DNA of 64,000 bases, from positions 4,531,001 through 4,595,000 of the forward strand of contig NZ_CP073104.1 in the NCBI RefSeq assembly GCF_018138145.1, read 5' to 3'. The DNA is from Pseudomonas sp. SCA2728.1_7. GTDB taxonomy: Bacteria; Pseudomonadota; Gammaproteobacteria; Pseudomonadales; Pseudomonadaceae. Positions 27,351-36,224 of the stretch are shown piece by piece. A model generated the notes under the pieces. The model saw nothing but the letters and a program-made list of their open reading frames with translations, was not told the origin of the DNA and made no database searches. The number at the start of each line of letters is the position of its first letter. The stretch's first letter is position 1. The translations under genes were made by a program, and so were the position numbers.

Positions 27351-28205
27351 ATGCCGATTGCGCAACTGATCAGCCCCGAAGCACTGGATGCCCGCAAGGC
27401 GCAGCCGGGGCTGGTGATTCTCGATTGTCGTTTTGCCCTCGAAGACCCGGACTACGGTCAGCGCAGCTATGCAGAAGGGCACATTGCCGGGGCGAGCTTC
27501 GCCGATCTTGAGCGAGACCTCAGCGGTAAAGTGGTCAAAGGCGTGACTGGCCGTCACCCGTTGCCCGAGCCGGCGGCGTTGATCGAGCGGCTGCAAGCGT
27601 GGGGCATCAACGCTGACAGCGACGTGGTTTTGTACGATGACGGTCCCGGTGCCTACGCGGCGCGGGCGTGGTGGTTGCTGGCGTGGCTGGGCAAGCGCGA
27701 TGGCGTGTTCATTCTCGATGGCGGGCTCAAGGCGTGGCATGCGGCGGGGCTGCCGCTGAGCCTGGATGCGCCGACGGTCAGTCGCGGTAGTTTCAGTGGT
27801 CAGGCGGATCTGAGCCTGCTGATCAGCGCCGAAAAATTGCAAAAGCGTCTTGGCCAACCTGCGTTGACCTTGATTGATGCTCGGGCTTTGCCGCGATTCA
27901 AGGGTGAAGTTGAGCCGATCGATCCGATTGCCGGGCACATTCCTGGCGCGCAATGCGCGGCATTCACCGACAACCTCGGCAGCGATGGGCGATTCCTGCC
28001 GGCGGATCAGCTCAAGCAGCGTTTTGCTGCGAAGCTCGGCGAGCGTTCGCCAGCGGATCTGGTTGCTTATTGCGGTTCTGGCGTGACGGCGTGTCACAAC
28101 CTGTTTGCATTGTGTCTGGCGGGTTATCCGCTCGGATCGTTGTATGCCGGGTCGTGGAGCGAATGGATCAACGAACCGGCTCGCGGCATCGCCACTGGCG
28201 AATAG
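27351..28205 (+). CDS. sseA: 3-mercaptopyruvate/thiosulfate sulfurtransferase
   Basis: A 284-residue two-domain rhodanese. The N-terminal inactive domain has VILDCRFALEDPDYG and DDGPGAYAARAWWLL. The C-terminal domain carries the active-site loop CGSGVTA near residues 240-246, the form found in mercaptopyruvate sulfurtransferases. It transfers sulfur to thiols or cyanide in the cytoplasm. AGGAG precedes the ATG; it starts 32 bases after the TetR gene. Confidence 0.88.
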   Translation: MPIAQLISPEALDARKAQPGLVILDCRFALEDPDYGQRSYAEGHIAGASFADLERDLSGKVVKGVTGRHPLPEPAALIERLQAWGINADSDVVLYDDGPGAYAARAWWLLAWLGKRDGVFILDGGLKAWHAAGLPLSLDAPTVSRGSFSGQADLSLLISAEKLQKRLGQPALTLIDARALPRFKGEVEPIDPIAGHIPGAQCAAFTDNLGSDGRFLPADQLKQRFAAKLGERSPADLVAYCGSGVTACHNLFALCLAGYPLGSLYAGSWSEWINEPARGIATGE

Positions 28206-28220
28206 TCACCACACATCCCT

Positions 28221-28307
28221 GTAGGAGTGAGCCTGCTCGCGATAGCGGTGTGTCAGTCACCTTTACCTTTACTGACACACCGCTATCGCGAGCAGGCTCA
28301 CTCCTAC
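28221..28307. repeat. REP pair with long arms
   Basis: The arms run from GTAGGAGTGAGCC through GATAGCGGTGTGTCAG and are perfectly complementary over about 36 bases around a 15-base loop. The REP cores point outward relative to the short-spacer pairs. Confidence 0.92.
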
Positions 28308-29155
28308 AAGGGAACGGCGTTGTCTGAAGGAAATTGTCGGGCGCTGCGGTACGCGGCGGGTCCGACGCCATAAGCCTGCTTGAACTGCCGACTCAAGTGG
28401 CTCTGGTCGGCAAAACCCAATTGTGTGGCGACCTCCACGGGCAGGCAGCCGTGTTGCAGAAGTGCGCGCGCCTGAGCGATGCGTTGCTGCATCAGCCAGC
28501 TGTGCGGCGGCATGCCGGTGGCGCGGCGGAACACCCGGGCGAAATGGAACGGCGACAGATTGACCGCCGCTGCCAGCTCTTCCAGTGACGGTGGCGCTGC
28601 CAGTTGTGCGTGCAGCAGTTCTTTGCCCAACAGCACCGCGCGGTGTTCCTTGCCAGCCCGACCGGGCACCGGCACCGCTGCATGGCGCTGCAACAGCAGC
28701 AACATCATCTCGCGCCACAGCGTTTGCTGTTGCAGCGCGGTGGCCGGGCTTTCCAGCAAACGGTGCAACTGGGCAAAGCCGTTGACCAGATCCGCATCGC
28801 GGTACAGCGTGGCGCCAAACGCCGGCAGGTTGCTGGTAGACAGTTCAAGCTCATCCAGCAGCGAAACGATTTGCGCGGTATCGGGATAAAACGCCCGATA
28901 CAGCCAGCCGTCCTCGGTGCCCTTGTGCCCGGTGTGCAGCTCGTCCGGATTGATCAACACCAGTGTGCCGCTGCCGGCCAGATGTTCGGCGCCGCGATAG
29001 CGATAACGCTGGGCGCCGGCCATGATCATGCCGATCACGAATCCGTCGTGCACATGCGGTGCAAAGCGCTGCTCGATGTAACGCGCCGACAGCAACTCGA
29101 CCCCGGCCAGCGGCGCGGTTTGCCAGAAACGGATCGACTCGCCCTGATCGCTCAT
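28304..29155 (-). CDS. AraC-family transcriptional regulator with cupin sensor domain
   Basis: A 283-residue regulator. The N-terminal AraC-type cupin includes HVHDGFVIGMIMAG and NPDELHTGHKG. The C-terminal double HTH includes LEELAAAVNLSPFHFARVFR and VATQLGFADQSHLSRQFK, then GVGPAAYR. I placed the start at 29155, where its ATG overlaps the upstream hydrolase stop (ATGA); 29176 would add seven residues. Its last codons run into the adjacent REP arm. Similar regulators often control an adjacent LysE exporter, but none is visible here, so the target is unknown. Confidence 0.86.
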   Translation of the reverse strand: MSDQGESIRFWQTAPLAGVELLSARYIEQRFAPHVHDGFVIGMIMAGAQRYRYRGAEHLAGSGTLVLINPDELHTGHKGTEDGWLYRAFYPDTAQIVSLLDELELSTSNLPAFGATLYRDADLVNGFAQLHRLLESPATALQQQTLWREMMLLLLQRHAAVPVPGRAGKEHRAVLLGKELLHAQLAAPPSLEELAAAVNLSPFHFARVFRRATGMPPHSWLMQQRIAQARALLQHGCLPVEVATQLGFADQSHLSRQFKQAYGVGPAAYRSARQFPSDNAVPL

Positions 29156-30195
29156 GCGGGCACGCGAGCCAGCCACTGCGGGATGCGTCGTTCCAGATAG
29201 TAGCCGGGCTGACGAATGGAGCCGTCGATGAAGCCGACATGTCCGCCACGTGCCTGCAGTTCGAAGGCTGTCGAGGCCGACAGCTCACTGGCCTGCGGCA
29301 AGCTGTGCGGGAACACGAACGGATCGTCCGCCGCCTGAATGATCAGGGTCGGCGTGCGGATTTCGCCGAGGAAGTAACGGCTCGAAGCGCGGCGATAGTA
29401 ATCCTCGGCATCATTGAAACCGTGCAATGGCGCGGTTACCCGGCCATCGAAATCCCAGAAGGTGCGCATGTTTTCCAGCGAACCAAGGGCTGCCAGCGCG
29501 GCGAGTCCGTCTTCGCGACCGTCATGCTGAAACTGCCGTTGCTTGTTCTTGATGTAGGCGACCATCTCGCGCATGAAGTGCGCCTGATAGACCTTGGAAA
29601 ATCCCTGGCCGATGCGGTCGGCGCATTGATCAAGGCGAAACGGCACGGACACCGCCACCGCGCCGAGTACGCCACTGGCGCTACCGGTTTCCCCGAGATG
29701 TTTGAGCAGCACGTTGCCGCCCAACGAATAGCCGACGGCATACAACGGTGCCAGCGGTCGTTTCGCGCGCAGGTGCTTGATGGTTTCGGCGAGGTCCTCG
29801 CTGGCACCGGAATGGTAGCTGCGCGGGAGCAGATTCGGCTCGCCCGAGCAGCCGCGCCAGTTCAGCGCGACACTGGCCCAGCCTTGATCGGCCAAGGCCT
29901 TTTGGATACCCGCTACATAAGGCGAATTGGAAGAGCCGGTCAGCCCATGCAGCACCAGCACCAGGGGCGCATCGGCGGTGTGCGGGCCGTGCCAGTCGAG
30001 GTCGAGGAAGTCGCCATCCTCAAGCCACAGGCGTTCGCGTTCACGCTCGATATGCACGGTTTTGCGCCACAGCGGTCCCCACAAGGTTTGCAGGTGCGGA
30101 TTGCCGAGGCCGAAGGCGGGGGTGAAGCGTTCTGACGAAGGGGGCACGATGGTTCTCGATGCAGAGCGGCGACCCTGTTGGAAGGGGCGCCGCAT
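29152..30195 (-). CDS. YheT-type alpha/beta hydrolase
   Basis: A 347-residue hydrolase of the YheT/AB-hydrolase 4 group. Landmarks are FGLGNPHLQTLWG near the N-terminus, LVLHGLTGSSNSPY for the oxyanion hole, the nucleophile elbow GYSLGGN, Asp in QAADDPFVF and His in ARGGHVGF. The family's physiological substrate is unclear; esterase activity is usual. The ATG at 30195 is used, but a GTG 16 codons in (before PPSSERFTPAF) would match typical N-termini equally well. Coupled by overlap to the AraC gene. Confidence 0.85.
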   Translation of the reverse strand: MRRPFQQGRRSASRTIVPPSSERFTPAFGLGNPHLQTLWGPLWRKTVHIERERERLWLEDGDFLDLDWHGPHTADAPLVLVLHGLTGSSNSPYVAGIQKALADQGWASVALNWRGCSGEPNLLPRSYHSGASEDLAETIKHLRAKRPLAPLYAVGYSLGGNVLLKHLGETGSASGVLGAVAVSVPFRLDQCADRIGQGFSKVYQAHFMREMVAYIKNKQRQFQHDGREDGLAALAALGSLENMRTFWDFDGRVTAPLHGFNDAEDYYRRASSRYFLGEIRTPTLIIQAADDPFVFPHSLPQASELSASTAFELQARGGHVGFIDGSIRQPGYYLERRIPQWLARVPA

Positions 30196-30210
30196 ATTCA
30201 GGCCGGTCGG

Positions 30211-30825
30211 TTAACCGGCGATCTCTGCCGTACGTTGCCACAGCGCGTAGTAAACCCGGCCGGATTTCTGTTCGCGGTGCAGGCGCCAGTTGCCCGGCAG
30301 GCCCAGCGTCGATGGCGCCGTTTCGCTTTCAGTGTAGATCCACGAGTCGGGCGCCAGCCACTGACGCTCTTCGAGCAAGGTGCAAACGGTTGGCAGCAGG
30401 TTCTGGTTGAACGGCGGGTCGAGGAACACCAGGTCGAACGCACTGGCGGTCTGGGTTTCCAGATAACGCAGGGCATCAGCCGTTTGTACCTGACCGTTGG
30501 TGCAGCGCAGGGTGCCGAGGTGTTCTTTCAGGCTGGACACCGCAATGTTGCTGGCGTCCAGCGCTTGACCCATGGCGGCGCCACGCGACAACGCTTCGAG
30601 AAACAGCGCGCCGCTGCCGGCGAACGGATCAAGCACCTTGGCCCCTTCAACGTACGGTGCGAGCCAGTTGAACAGGGTTTCACGCACGCGATCCGGCGTC
30701 GGGCGCAGGCCCGGCGCGTCGGGGAAGCTCAGCTTGCGGCTGCGCCATTGGCCGCCAATGATGCGCAACTGGTTCACGCCGTTGTGGACGTTATGCGCAG
30801 GCTTTTTAGGGGTACGAGTCGCCAT
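30211..30825 (-). CDS. rsmD: 16S rRNA (guanine-966-N2)-methyltransferase
   Basis: A 204-residue SAM-dependent methyltransferase acting on the small subunit. It shows RIIGGQWRSRKLSFPD, RPTPDRVRETLFNWL, SAM motif VLDPFAGSGALFLEALSRGA and catalytic DPPF (in FLDPPFNQNL). Its ATG shares one base with the stop of the upstream M16 gene, so it is the third gene of a coupled set. In many bacteria rsmD stands next to ftsY, as here across the M16 pair. Confidence 0.95.
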   Translation of the reverse strand: MATRTPKKPAHNVHNGVNQLRIIGGQWRSRKLSFPDAPGLRPTPDRVRETLFNWLAPYVEGAKVLDPFAGSGALFLEALSRGAAMGQALDASNIAVSSLKEHLGTLRCTNGQVQTADALRYLETQTASAFDLVFLDPPFNQNLLPTVCTLLEERQWLAPDSWIYTESETAPSTLGLPGNWRLHREQKSGRVYYALWQRTAEIAG

Positions 30826-32312
30826 TAATGCTCCGGAACCCCGAGCGGTTGCTCGGCAGGTTTATCAGATGGGGCCGGTAACGGCTTTTGCGGCACGGTC
30901 GGGCCAGCGGTGACGATGACCATTTTGTCCGTGCTCAAGTGTTTGTTCAGGGCGTCGCGGACTTGCTCCACGGTCAGGCTCTGCGACTGACGCATGAAGT
31001 CGTCCAGATAGCTCAGCGGCAGATTATAGAAGCCCATCGCGCCGAGTTGGCCGACGATATCGGCATTACTCGCGGTGGACAGCGGGAAGCTGCCGGCCAA
31101 TTCGCGTTTAGCGTCGTCGAGCTCCTTCTGCGTCGGCCCGGTTTTCAGGTAGTCGGCGAGCACGTCCTGCACCAGTTTCAGGGTGCCTTCGCTCATCTCC
31201 GCGCGGGTCTGCAGGTTGATCATGAACGGGCCGCGTGCCTGCATCGGGCTGAAGGCCGAGTACACGCCGTAGGTCAGGCCACGTTTCTCACGCACTTCGC
31301 TCATCAGGCGCGTGCCGAAACCGCCGCCACCGAGGATCTGGTTGCCCATCGACAGCGCCGCGTAATCCGGGTCATCACGGTCGATGCCCAGTTGCGCGAG
31401 CATCAGGTTGGTCTGCTTCGACGGGAATTCGATATGGCCAGTGCTGGCTTTCGGTTCCTGCGGCTGAGCGATCTTCGCCAGCGCCGGGCCTTTCGGCAGG
31501 GCCGAGGAGACCTGATTGGCAATCGCCTCGGCTTCGGTGCGAGACAGGTCGCCGACCAGCGCGATCACCACGTTGCCGGCCGCGTAGGCCTTGGCGTGGA
31601 ATTCACGCAATTGCGCGAGGGTGATCTTCGGCACGCTTTGCGGATTGCCGTCGCTCGAATGCGCGTACGGGTGATCGCCGTACAGACGCTTCATCAGCTC
31701 AAGGCTGGCGAGTTTGCCGGGGTTCTGTTTCTGGTATTCGAAACCGGCGAGCATCTGGTTCTTGATGCGCGCGAACGAGTCGGCCGGGAAGGTCGGTTTG
31801 CCGATGACTTCCGAGAACAGCTTCAAAGCAGGCTCGCGCTTGTCGGCAGCACTCAGGCTGCGCAGCGAGGCCAGCGCCATGTCCTTGAACGCACCGTTGC
31901 CGAAATCCGCACCCAGGCCTTCAAAGCCCTGAGCGATGGCGCCGACGTCTTTGCCGGCGACACCTTCGTTGAGCATCGCGTTGGTCAGCACCGCCAGCCC
32001 CGACGCGCTGCCGTCCTGGCTGCTGCCGGCGGCGAAGATCAGGCGCATGTCGAACATCGGCAGCTCGTGGGCTTCGACGAACAACACCTTGGCGCCCTCG
32101 GCGGTGTTCCAGGTCTGTACGTCGAGCTTGCGGCTGGCCGGGGCCTTGCCGTCGAGTTCGGTGAGTGATTGCAGCTTCTGGCTGGACTTGGCGTTGTCCA
32201 AGGCTTCGCTGGCATTGCTGTCAGCGCCTGGCGTCAGGTACAGCGCGGCAGAGCCGATCACCGCTACGGCGATCAGGCCAAGCAGCAGGCGTGGGGATTT
32301 GCGCTTACTCAT
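30825..32312 (-). CDS. M16-family peptidase-like protein lacking the zinc motif
   Basis: A 495-residue protein with an N-terminal signal or anchor (LLLGLIAVAVIGSAALYL). It has the M16 fold, but the HxxEH site is replaced (GLAVLTNAMLNEG), so it is probably the non-catalytic partner of the preceding protein. The C-terminal M16 half shows GGGFGTRLMSEVREKRGL and the YGVYSAF stretch with R/Y substrate contacts. M16 heterodimers of one active and one inactive subunit are known. It overlaps its partner gene by eight bases. Confidence 0.87.
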   Translation of the reverse strand: MSKRKSPRLLLGLIAVAVIGSAALYLTPGADSNASEALDNAKSSQKLQSLTELDGKAPASRKLDVQTWNTAEGAKVLFVEAHELPMFDMRLIFAAGSSQDGSASGLAVLTNAMLNEGVAGKDVGAIAQGFEGLGADFGNGAFKDMALASLRSLSAADKREPALKLFSEVIGKPTFPADSFARIKNQMLAGFEYQKQNPGKLASLELMKRLYGDHPYAHSSDGNPQSVPKITLAQLREFHAKAYAAGNVVIALVGDLSRTEAEAIANQVSSALPKGPALAKIAQPQEPKASTGHIEFPSKQTNLMLAQLGIDRDDPDYAALSMGNQILGGGGFGTRLMSEVREKRGLTYGVYSAFSPMQARGPFMINLQTRAEMSEGTLKLVQDVLADYLKTGPTQKELDDAKRELAGSFPLSTASNADIVGQLGAMGFYNLPLSYLDDFMRQSQSLTVEQVRDALNKHLSTDKMVIVTAGPTVPQKPLPAPSDKPAEQPLGVPEH

Positions 32313-33660
32313 GAGTCGTCTCCAGTGGCAGGACGTGGGCGACGCTGAGACGTTCGCGGGTGAAATACAGCTTGGCGGCGTTCTGGATGTCTTGCGGGGT
32401 CACACTTTCCAGATCGGCGAGTTCGGTGTCCATCAGCTTCCACGACAGACCGACGGTTTCCAGTTGGCCAATCGCCGTGGCCTGGCTGGTGATCGAATCA
32501 CGCTCGAAGACCAGACCGGCAATCACTTGCGCACGCACGCGCTCCAGTTCTGCGGTGGACGGCGCGGTGGTTTTCAGCTGTTCCAGCAGTTTCCACAGAC
32601 CAGCCTCCGCTTGCGCCATGGTCTTTTTCTTCTGCGTGTTCGGGGTTGCCGACAGGGTGAACAGGCTGTCGCCACGGGTGTAAGCGTCGTAGCTCGACGA
32701 ACCGCCAGAGACCAGCTCTTCGCCGCGCTCCAGTTGCGTCGGGATGCGCCCGCTGTAACCACCGTCGAGCAGCGCCGAGATCAGACGCAGAGCGTTGACC
32801 GAGCGCTTGTCTTCAGCGGTGGCAATGCTCGGTACGTTGAAGCCGAGCATCAAGCTAGGCAGCTGCGTTTGCACATGCAGGGTGATCTGGCGTTCGCCGG
32901 GTTCGGCCAATTCCAGTGGTTTTTTCGCCGGTGGCACGTCGCGCTTGGCGATCGGGCCGAAATAGCGCTGGGCGAGGGTTTTCACTTCGTCCGGAGTAAC
33001 GTCACCGACTACGACCAGCGTGGCGTTGTTCGGCACGTACCAGGATTGGTACCAGTGGCGCAGTTCTTCGACCTTCATGCGGTCGAGGTCGGCCATCCAG
33101 CCAATGGTCGGCGTGTGGTAGCCGCTGGCCGGGTAAGCCATGGCCTTGTAGCGCTCGTAGGCTTTGGACATTGGCTTGTCATCGGTGCGCAAGCGGCGCT
33201 CTTCCTTGATGACTTCGATTTCCTTGGCGAACTCGTCGGCCGGCAGGCGCAGATTGGCCATGCGGTCGGCTTCCAGTTCAAAGGCTACGCCCAGACGGTC
33301 GCGCGCCAGCACTTGGTAATAAGCGGTGAAGTCGTCGCTGGTGAAGGCGTTCTCTTCGGCGCCCAGATCGCGAAGGATCAATGACGCTTCGCCGGGGCCG
33401 ACTTTCTCGCTGCCCTTGAACATCATGTGCTCAAGCGCGTGGGACAGACCGGTCTGGCCCGGGGTTTCGTAGCTGGAACCAACCTTGTACCAGACCTGCG
33501 AGACCACCACCGGCGCGCGATGGTCTTCGCGCACGACGACCTTGAGGCCGTTGTCGAGGGTGAATTCGTGGGTCGGTTGCGGGTCGGCCGCCAAGGCCGA
33601 AAGGGGCAGGCAGACTGTGCTGAGCAGCAGGCCTGCGGCGCGGCGGGCTAGAGCATTCAT
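32305..33660 (-). CDS. M16-family zinc metallopeptidase (catalytic subunit)
   Basis: A 451-residue exported peptidase. The signal peptide ends near SALAA at residue 25. The inverted zinc motif HALEH is in GLSHALEHMMFKG, with the third ligand Glu in FELEADRMANL. The C-terminal half has GGYSGRIPTQLERG. It would degrade peptides or processed proteins in the periplasm as a heterodimer with the downstream inactive homologue. The start at 33660 was chosen for the signal peptide; 33759 would add 33 residues unlike a secretion signal. Confidence 0.88.
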   Translation of the reverse strand: MNALARRAAGLLLSTVCLPLSALAADPQPTHEFTLDNGLKVVVREDHRAPVVVSQVWYKVGSSYETPGQTGLSHALEHMMFKGSEKVGPGEASLILRDLGAEENAFTSDDFTAYYQVLARDRLGVAFELEADRMANLRLPADEFAKEIEVIKEERRLRTDDKPMSKAYERYKAMAYPASGYHTPTIGWMADLDRMKVEELRHWYQSWYVPNNATLVVVGDVTPDEVKTLAQRYFGPIAKRDVPPAKKPLELAEPGERQITLHVQTQLPSLMLGFNVPSIATAEDKRSVNALRLISALLDGGYSGRIPTQLERGEELVSGGSSSYDAYTRGDSLFTLSATPNTQKKKTMAQAEAGLWKLLEQLKTTAPSTAELERVRAQVIAGLVFERDSITSQATAIGQLETVGLSWKLMDTELADLESVTPQDIQNAAKLYFTRERLSVAHVLPLETTHE

Positions 33661-34005
33661 TCGTTTTTTAACCTGTTGGGCTGCCCGCTTGGTCTTAGCG
33701 TCAGCGGGCGAGAGGGTGCTAGGATACTGATCCGTTTTACTGGCGGCCACGCCTATCAAGCCACTGATCGGTCGATAGGTTGTATGGGTTCCCGGAAGAA
33801 GCTTTGAGTTTGTCAGCTAAACTCTGCGTTTTCGCCGACGATGCCGTTCCAGTCCTTCGTATTAATCGACCTTTGAGGTGCCTGTGGCGCCTCGACAAAA
33901 TGTTGCGCGTGAACAAGCTGGATGAAACACAGTCTGTTCTGCATCGAATATTTATTTGCCGGGGCGCCCTTATGGCGCGTCGCTACCGTGAGATAGCCGT
34001 CCTCC
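33661..34005. promoter_or_regulatory. Divergent intergenic region between the M16 pair and ftsY
   Basis: 345 bases with no convincing gene. It must hold promoters for both sides. Visible structure: a stem GCCCGCT / AGCGGGC at 33683-33709, in the likely 5' leader of the M16 operon, and the inverted repeat GAGTTT-N7-AAACTC at 33806-33824. Exact promoters could not be fixed. Confidence 0.5.
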
Positions 34006-35556
34006 ATGTTTGGTTCCAACGACGACAAGAAGACCCCAGCTGCGGCTGGCGAGAAGAAAAGCCTGTTCGGATGGCTGCGTAAGAAACCGCAGGAACCCGT
34101 CGTCGAACAGCCGCCGGTGATTCCTGAGCCAGCCCCTGCGCCGGCTCCAGTCATAGAAGAAGAGCCGGCACCGATTGTGCTGCCGATTGCCGAGCCGGTG
34201 CTGCAGCCGGTTGAGCCAGAACCCGAGCCCGAAGCGCCTGTGGCGGCTGAACTGCCGCTGACCCCGGCGGCCGAGCCGTGGCTGACTTTGCCAGTGGCGG
34301 AAGAGCCGGTGGCGTTGGTTGAAGAGGCTGCGCCGCACGTTACGCCAGTGATTCCTGCGCCTGCTGCGTTTGTGTCCGAGGTGGCGCCGGTGCCTGTGGT
34401 TGAACCGGTTGTCGAGCCTGCGCCGGTTGTTGCAGAGCCTGTGGTTGCTGAACTTGTTGTTCCTGAGTCTGTTGCTCCGGTGGTTGTCGCCCCCGTTGCC
34501 CCGGTCATTCAACAACCCGAGCCTGCACCTGCACCTGCACCTGCACCGGTTGTCGCTGCTCCTGTTACTCCAGTTGAAGTGATTGCCGAGGCCCCCGTCG
34601 AAGCCCCGCGCACCGAAGAAACCAAAGCCGGTTTCTTCGCCCGTCTCAAGCAAGGCCTGTCGAAAACCAGCGCCAGCATCGGCGAGGGCATGGCCAGCCT
34701 GTTCCTCGGCCGTAAAACCATCGACGACGATCTGCTTGATGACCTCGAAACCCGTCTGCTCACCGCCGACGTCGGTGTCGAAGCCACCACGCAGATCATC
34801 CAGCGCCTGACCCAGAAGGTCGCCCGCAAAGAGCTGGCCGATGCCGACGCGCTGTACAAATCCCTGCAGGCCGAACTGGCCGCGATGCTCAAACCGGTGG
34901 AACAACCGCTGAAGATCGTTTCGCAGAACAAGCCATTCGTGATTCTGGTGGTTGGCGTCAACGGCGCCGGCAAAACCACCACCATTGGCAAACTGGCGAA
35001 GAAGCTGCAACTGGAAGGCAAGAAAGTCATGCTCGCCGCCGGTGACACCTTCCGCGCCGCCGCTGTGGAGCAATTGCAGGTCTGGGGCGAGCGCAACAAG
35101 ATCCCGGTGATCGCTCAGCACACCGGCGCCGACTCGGCTTCGGTGATCTTCGACGCCGTGCAGGCCGCCAAGGCCCGTGGCATCGACGTATTGATCGCTG
35201 ACACCGCCGGTCGTCTGCACACCAAAGACAACCTGATGGAAGAACTGAAAAAGGTTCGCCGGGTCATCGGCAAGCTCGACGCCGACGCCCCGCACGAAGT
35301 GCTGCTGGTGCTCGACGCCGGTACTGGCCAGAACGCCATCAACCAGGCCAAGCAATTCAACCAGACCGTCGAACTGACCGGTCTGGCGCTGACCAAACTC
35401 GACGGTACCGCCAAGGGCGGGGTGATTTTCGCCCTGGCCAAGCAGTTTGGCCTGCCGATCCGCTACATTGGCGTCGGTGAAGGCATCGACGACTTGCGTA
35501 CCTTTGAAGCCGAACCCTTTGTCCAGGCACTGTTTGCCGAGCGGGAGCGTTCATGA
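34006..35556 (+). CDS. ftsY: Signal recognition particle receptor FtsY
   Basis: A 516-residue SRP receptor GTPase that docks ribosome-SRP complexes at the membrane. The N-terminal A domain (about residues 30-200) is a low-complexity run of Pro, Ala, Glu and Val. The NG domain follows: N helix bundle (GFFARLKQGLSKTS), P-loop GVNGAGKTT, DTFRAAAVEQL, DTAGRLHT, and TKLDGTAKGG. Its stop overlaps ftsE by four bases, giving the classic ftsY-ftsE-ftsX order. An in-frame start further upstream was not supported. Confidence 0.97.
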   Translation: MFGSNDDKKTPAAAGEKKSLFGWLRKKPQEPVVEQPPVIPEPAPAPAPVIEEEPAPIVLPIAEPVLQPVEPEPEPEAPVAAELPLTPAAEPWLTLPVAEEPVALVEEAAPHVTPVIPAPAAFVSEVAPVPVVEPVVEPAPVVAEPVVAELVVPESVAPVVVAPVAPVIQQPEPAPAPAPAPVVAAPVTPVEVIAEAPVEAPRTEETKAGFFARLKQGLSKTSASIGEGMASLFLGRKTIDDDLLDDLETRLLTADVGVEATTQIIQRLTQKVARKELADADALYKSLQAELAAMLKPVEQPLKIVSQNKPFVILVVGVNGAGKTTTIGKLAKKLQLEGKKVMLAAGDTFRAAAVEQLQVWGERNKIPVIAQHTGADSASVIFDAVQAAKARGIDVLIADTAGRLHTKDNLMEELKKVRRVIGKLDADAPHEVLLVLDAGTGQNAINQAKQFNQTVELTGLALTKLDGTAKGGVIFALAKQFGLPIRYIGVGEGIDDLRTFEAEPFVQALFAERERS

Positions 35557-36224
35557 TTCGTTTCGAACAGGTCGGTAAGCGCTACCCGAACGGTCACGTC
35601 GGCTTGCATGAGCTGAGCTTTCGAGTCCGTCGTGGCGAGTTCTTGTTTGTCACCGGCCACTCCGGTGCCGGTAAATCCACGTTGTTGCGCCTGTTGCTGG
35701 CGATGGAACGTCCGACCAGCGGCAAACTGCTGCTGGCCGGGCAAGACCTGAGCACTATCAGCAACGCGCAGATTCCGTTCCTGCGTCGGCAGATCGGCGT
35801 GGTGTTCCAGAATCACCAGTTGCTGTTCGATCGTACGGTGTTCAACAACGTCGCCTTGCCGCTGCAGATTCTCGGGCTGTCCAAAGCCGAAATCGCCAAG
35901 CGTGTCGATTCGGCGCTGGAGCGCGTGGCACTTTCGGATAAAACCGATCTGTATCCGGGCGACCTGTCCACCGGTCAGCAGCAGCGTGTCGGTATTGCTC
36001 GCGCCATCGTTCACCGTCCGGCCTTGCTGCTGGCGGACGAACCGACCGGTAACCTCGACCCGCGTCTGGCGGCGGAAATCATGGGCGTGTTCGAAGACAT
36101 CAATCGTCTGGGCACCAGCGTGCTGATCGCCAGTCACGACCTGGCGCTGATCGCACGCATGCGTCACCGCATGCTGACCCTGCAACGCGGCCGATTGATT
36201 GGCGACGGGGAGGCCGGCGAATGA
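35553..36224 (+). CDS. ftsE: Cell-division ABC ATPase FtsE
   Basis: A 223-residue ATPase that with FtsX regulates peptidoglycan hydrolases at the septum. Walker A is GHSGAGKST, the Q-loop VVFQNHQLL, Walker B LLLADEPTG and the switch ASHD. The ABC signature reads LSTGQQQR rather than the usual LSGGQQQR. It overlaps ftsY and ftsX by four bases each. Confidence 0.97.
   Translation: MIRFEQVGKRYPNGHVGLHELSFRVRRGEFLFVTGHSGAGKSTLLRLLLAMERPTSGKLLLAGQDLSTISNAQIPFLRRQIGVVFQNHQLLFDRTVFNNVALPLQILGLSKAEIAKRVDSALERVALSDKTDLYPGDLSTGQQQRVGIARAIVHRPALLLADEPTGNLDPRLAAEIMGVFEDINRLGTSVLIASHDLALIARMRHRMLTLQRGRLIGDGEAGE

Noticed and set aside
33813..35355. Long leftward open frames opposite ftsY, one rich in Thr, Gly and Ser
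   Set aside because: They are the antisense of the Pro/Ala/Glu low-complexity A domain and NG domain of ftsY, which has all SRP-receptor motifs and operon context. No RBS or family features.
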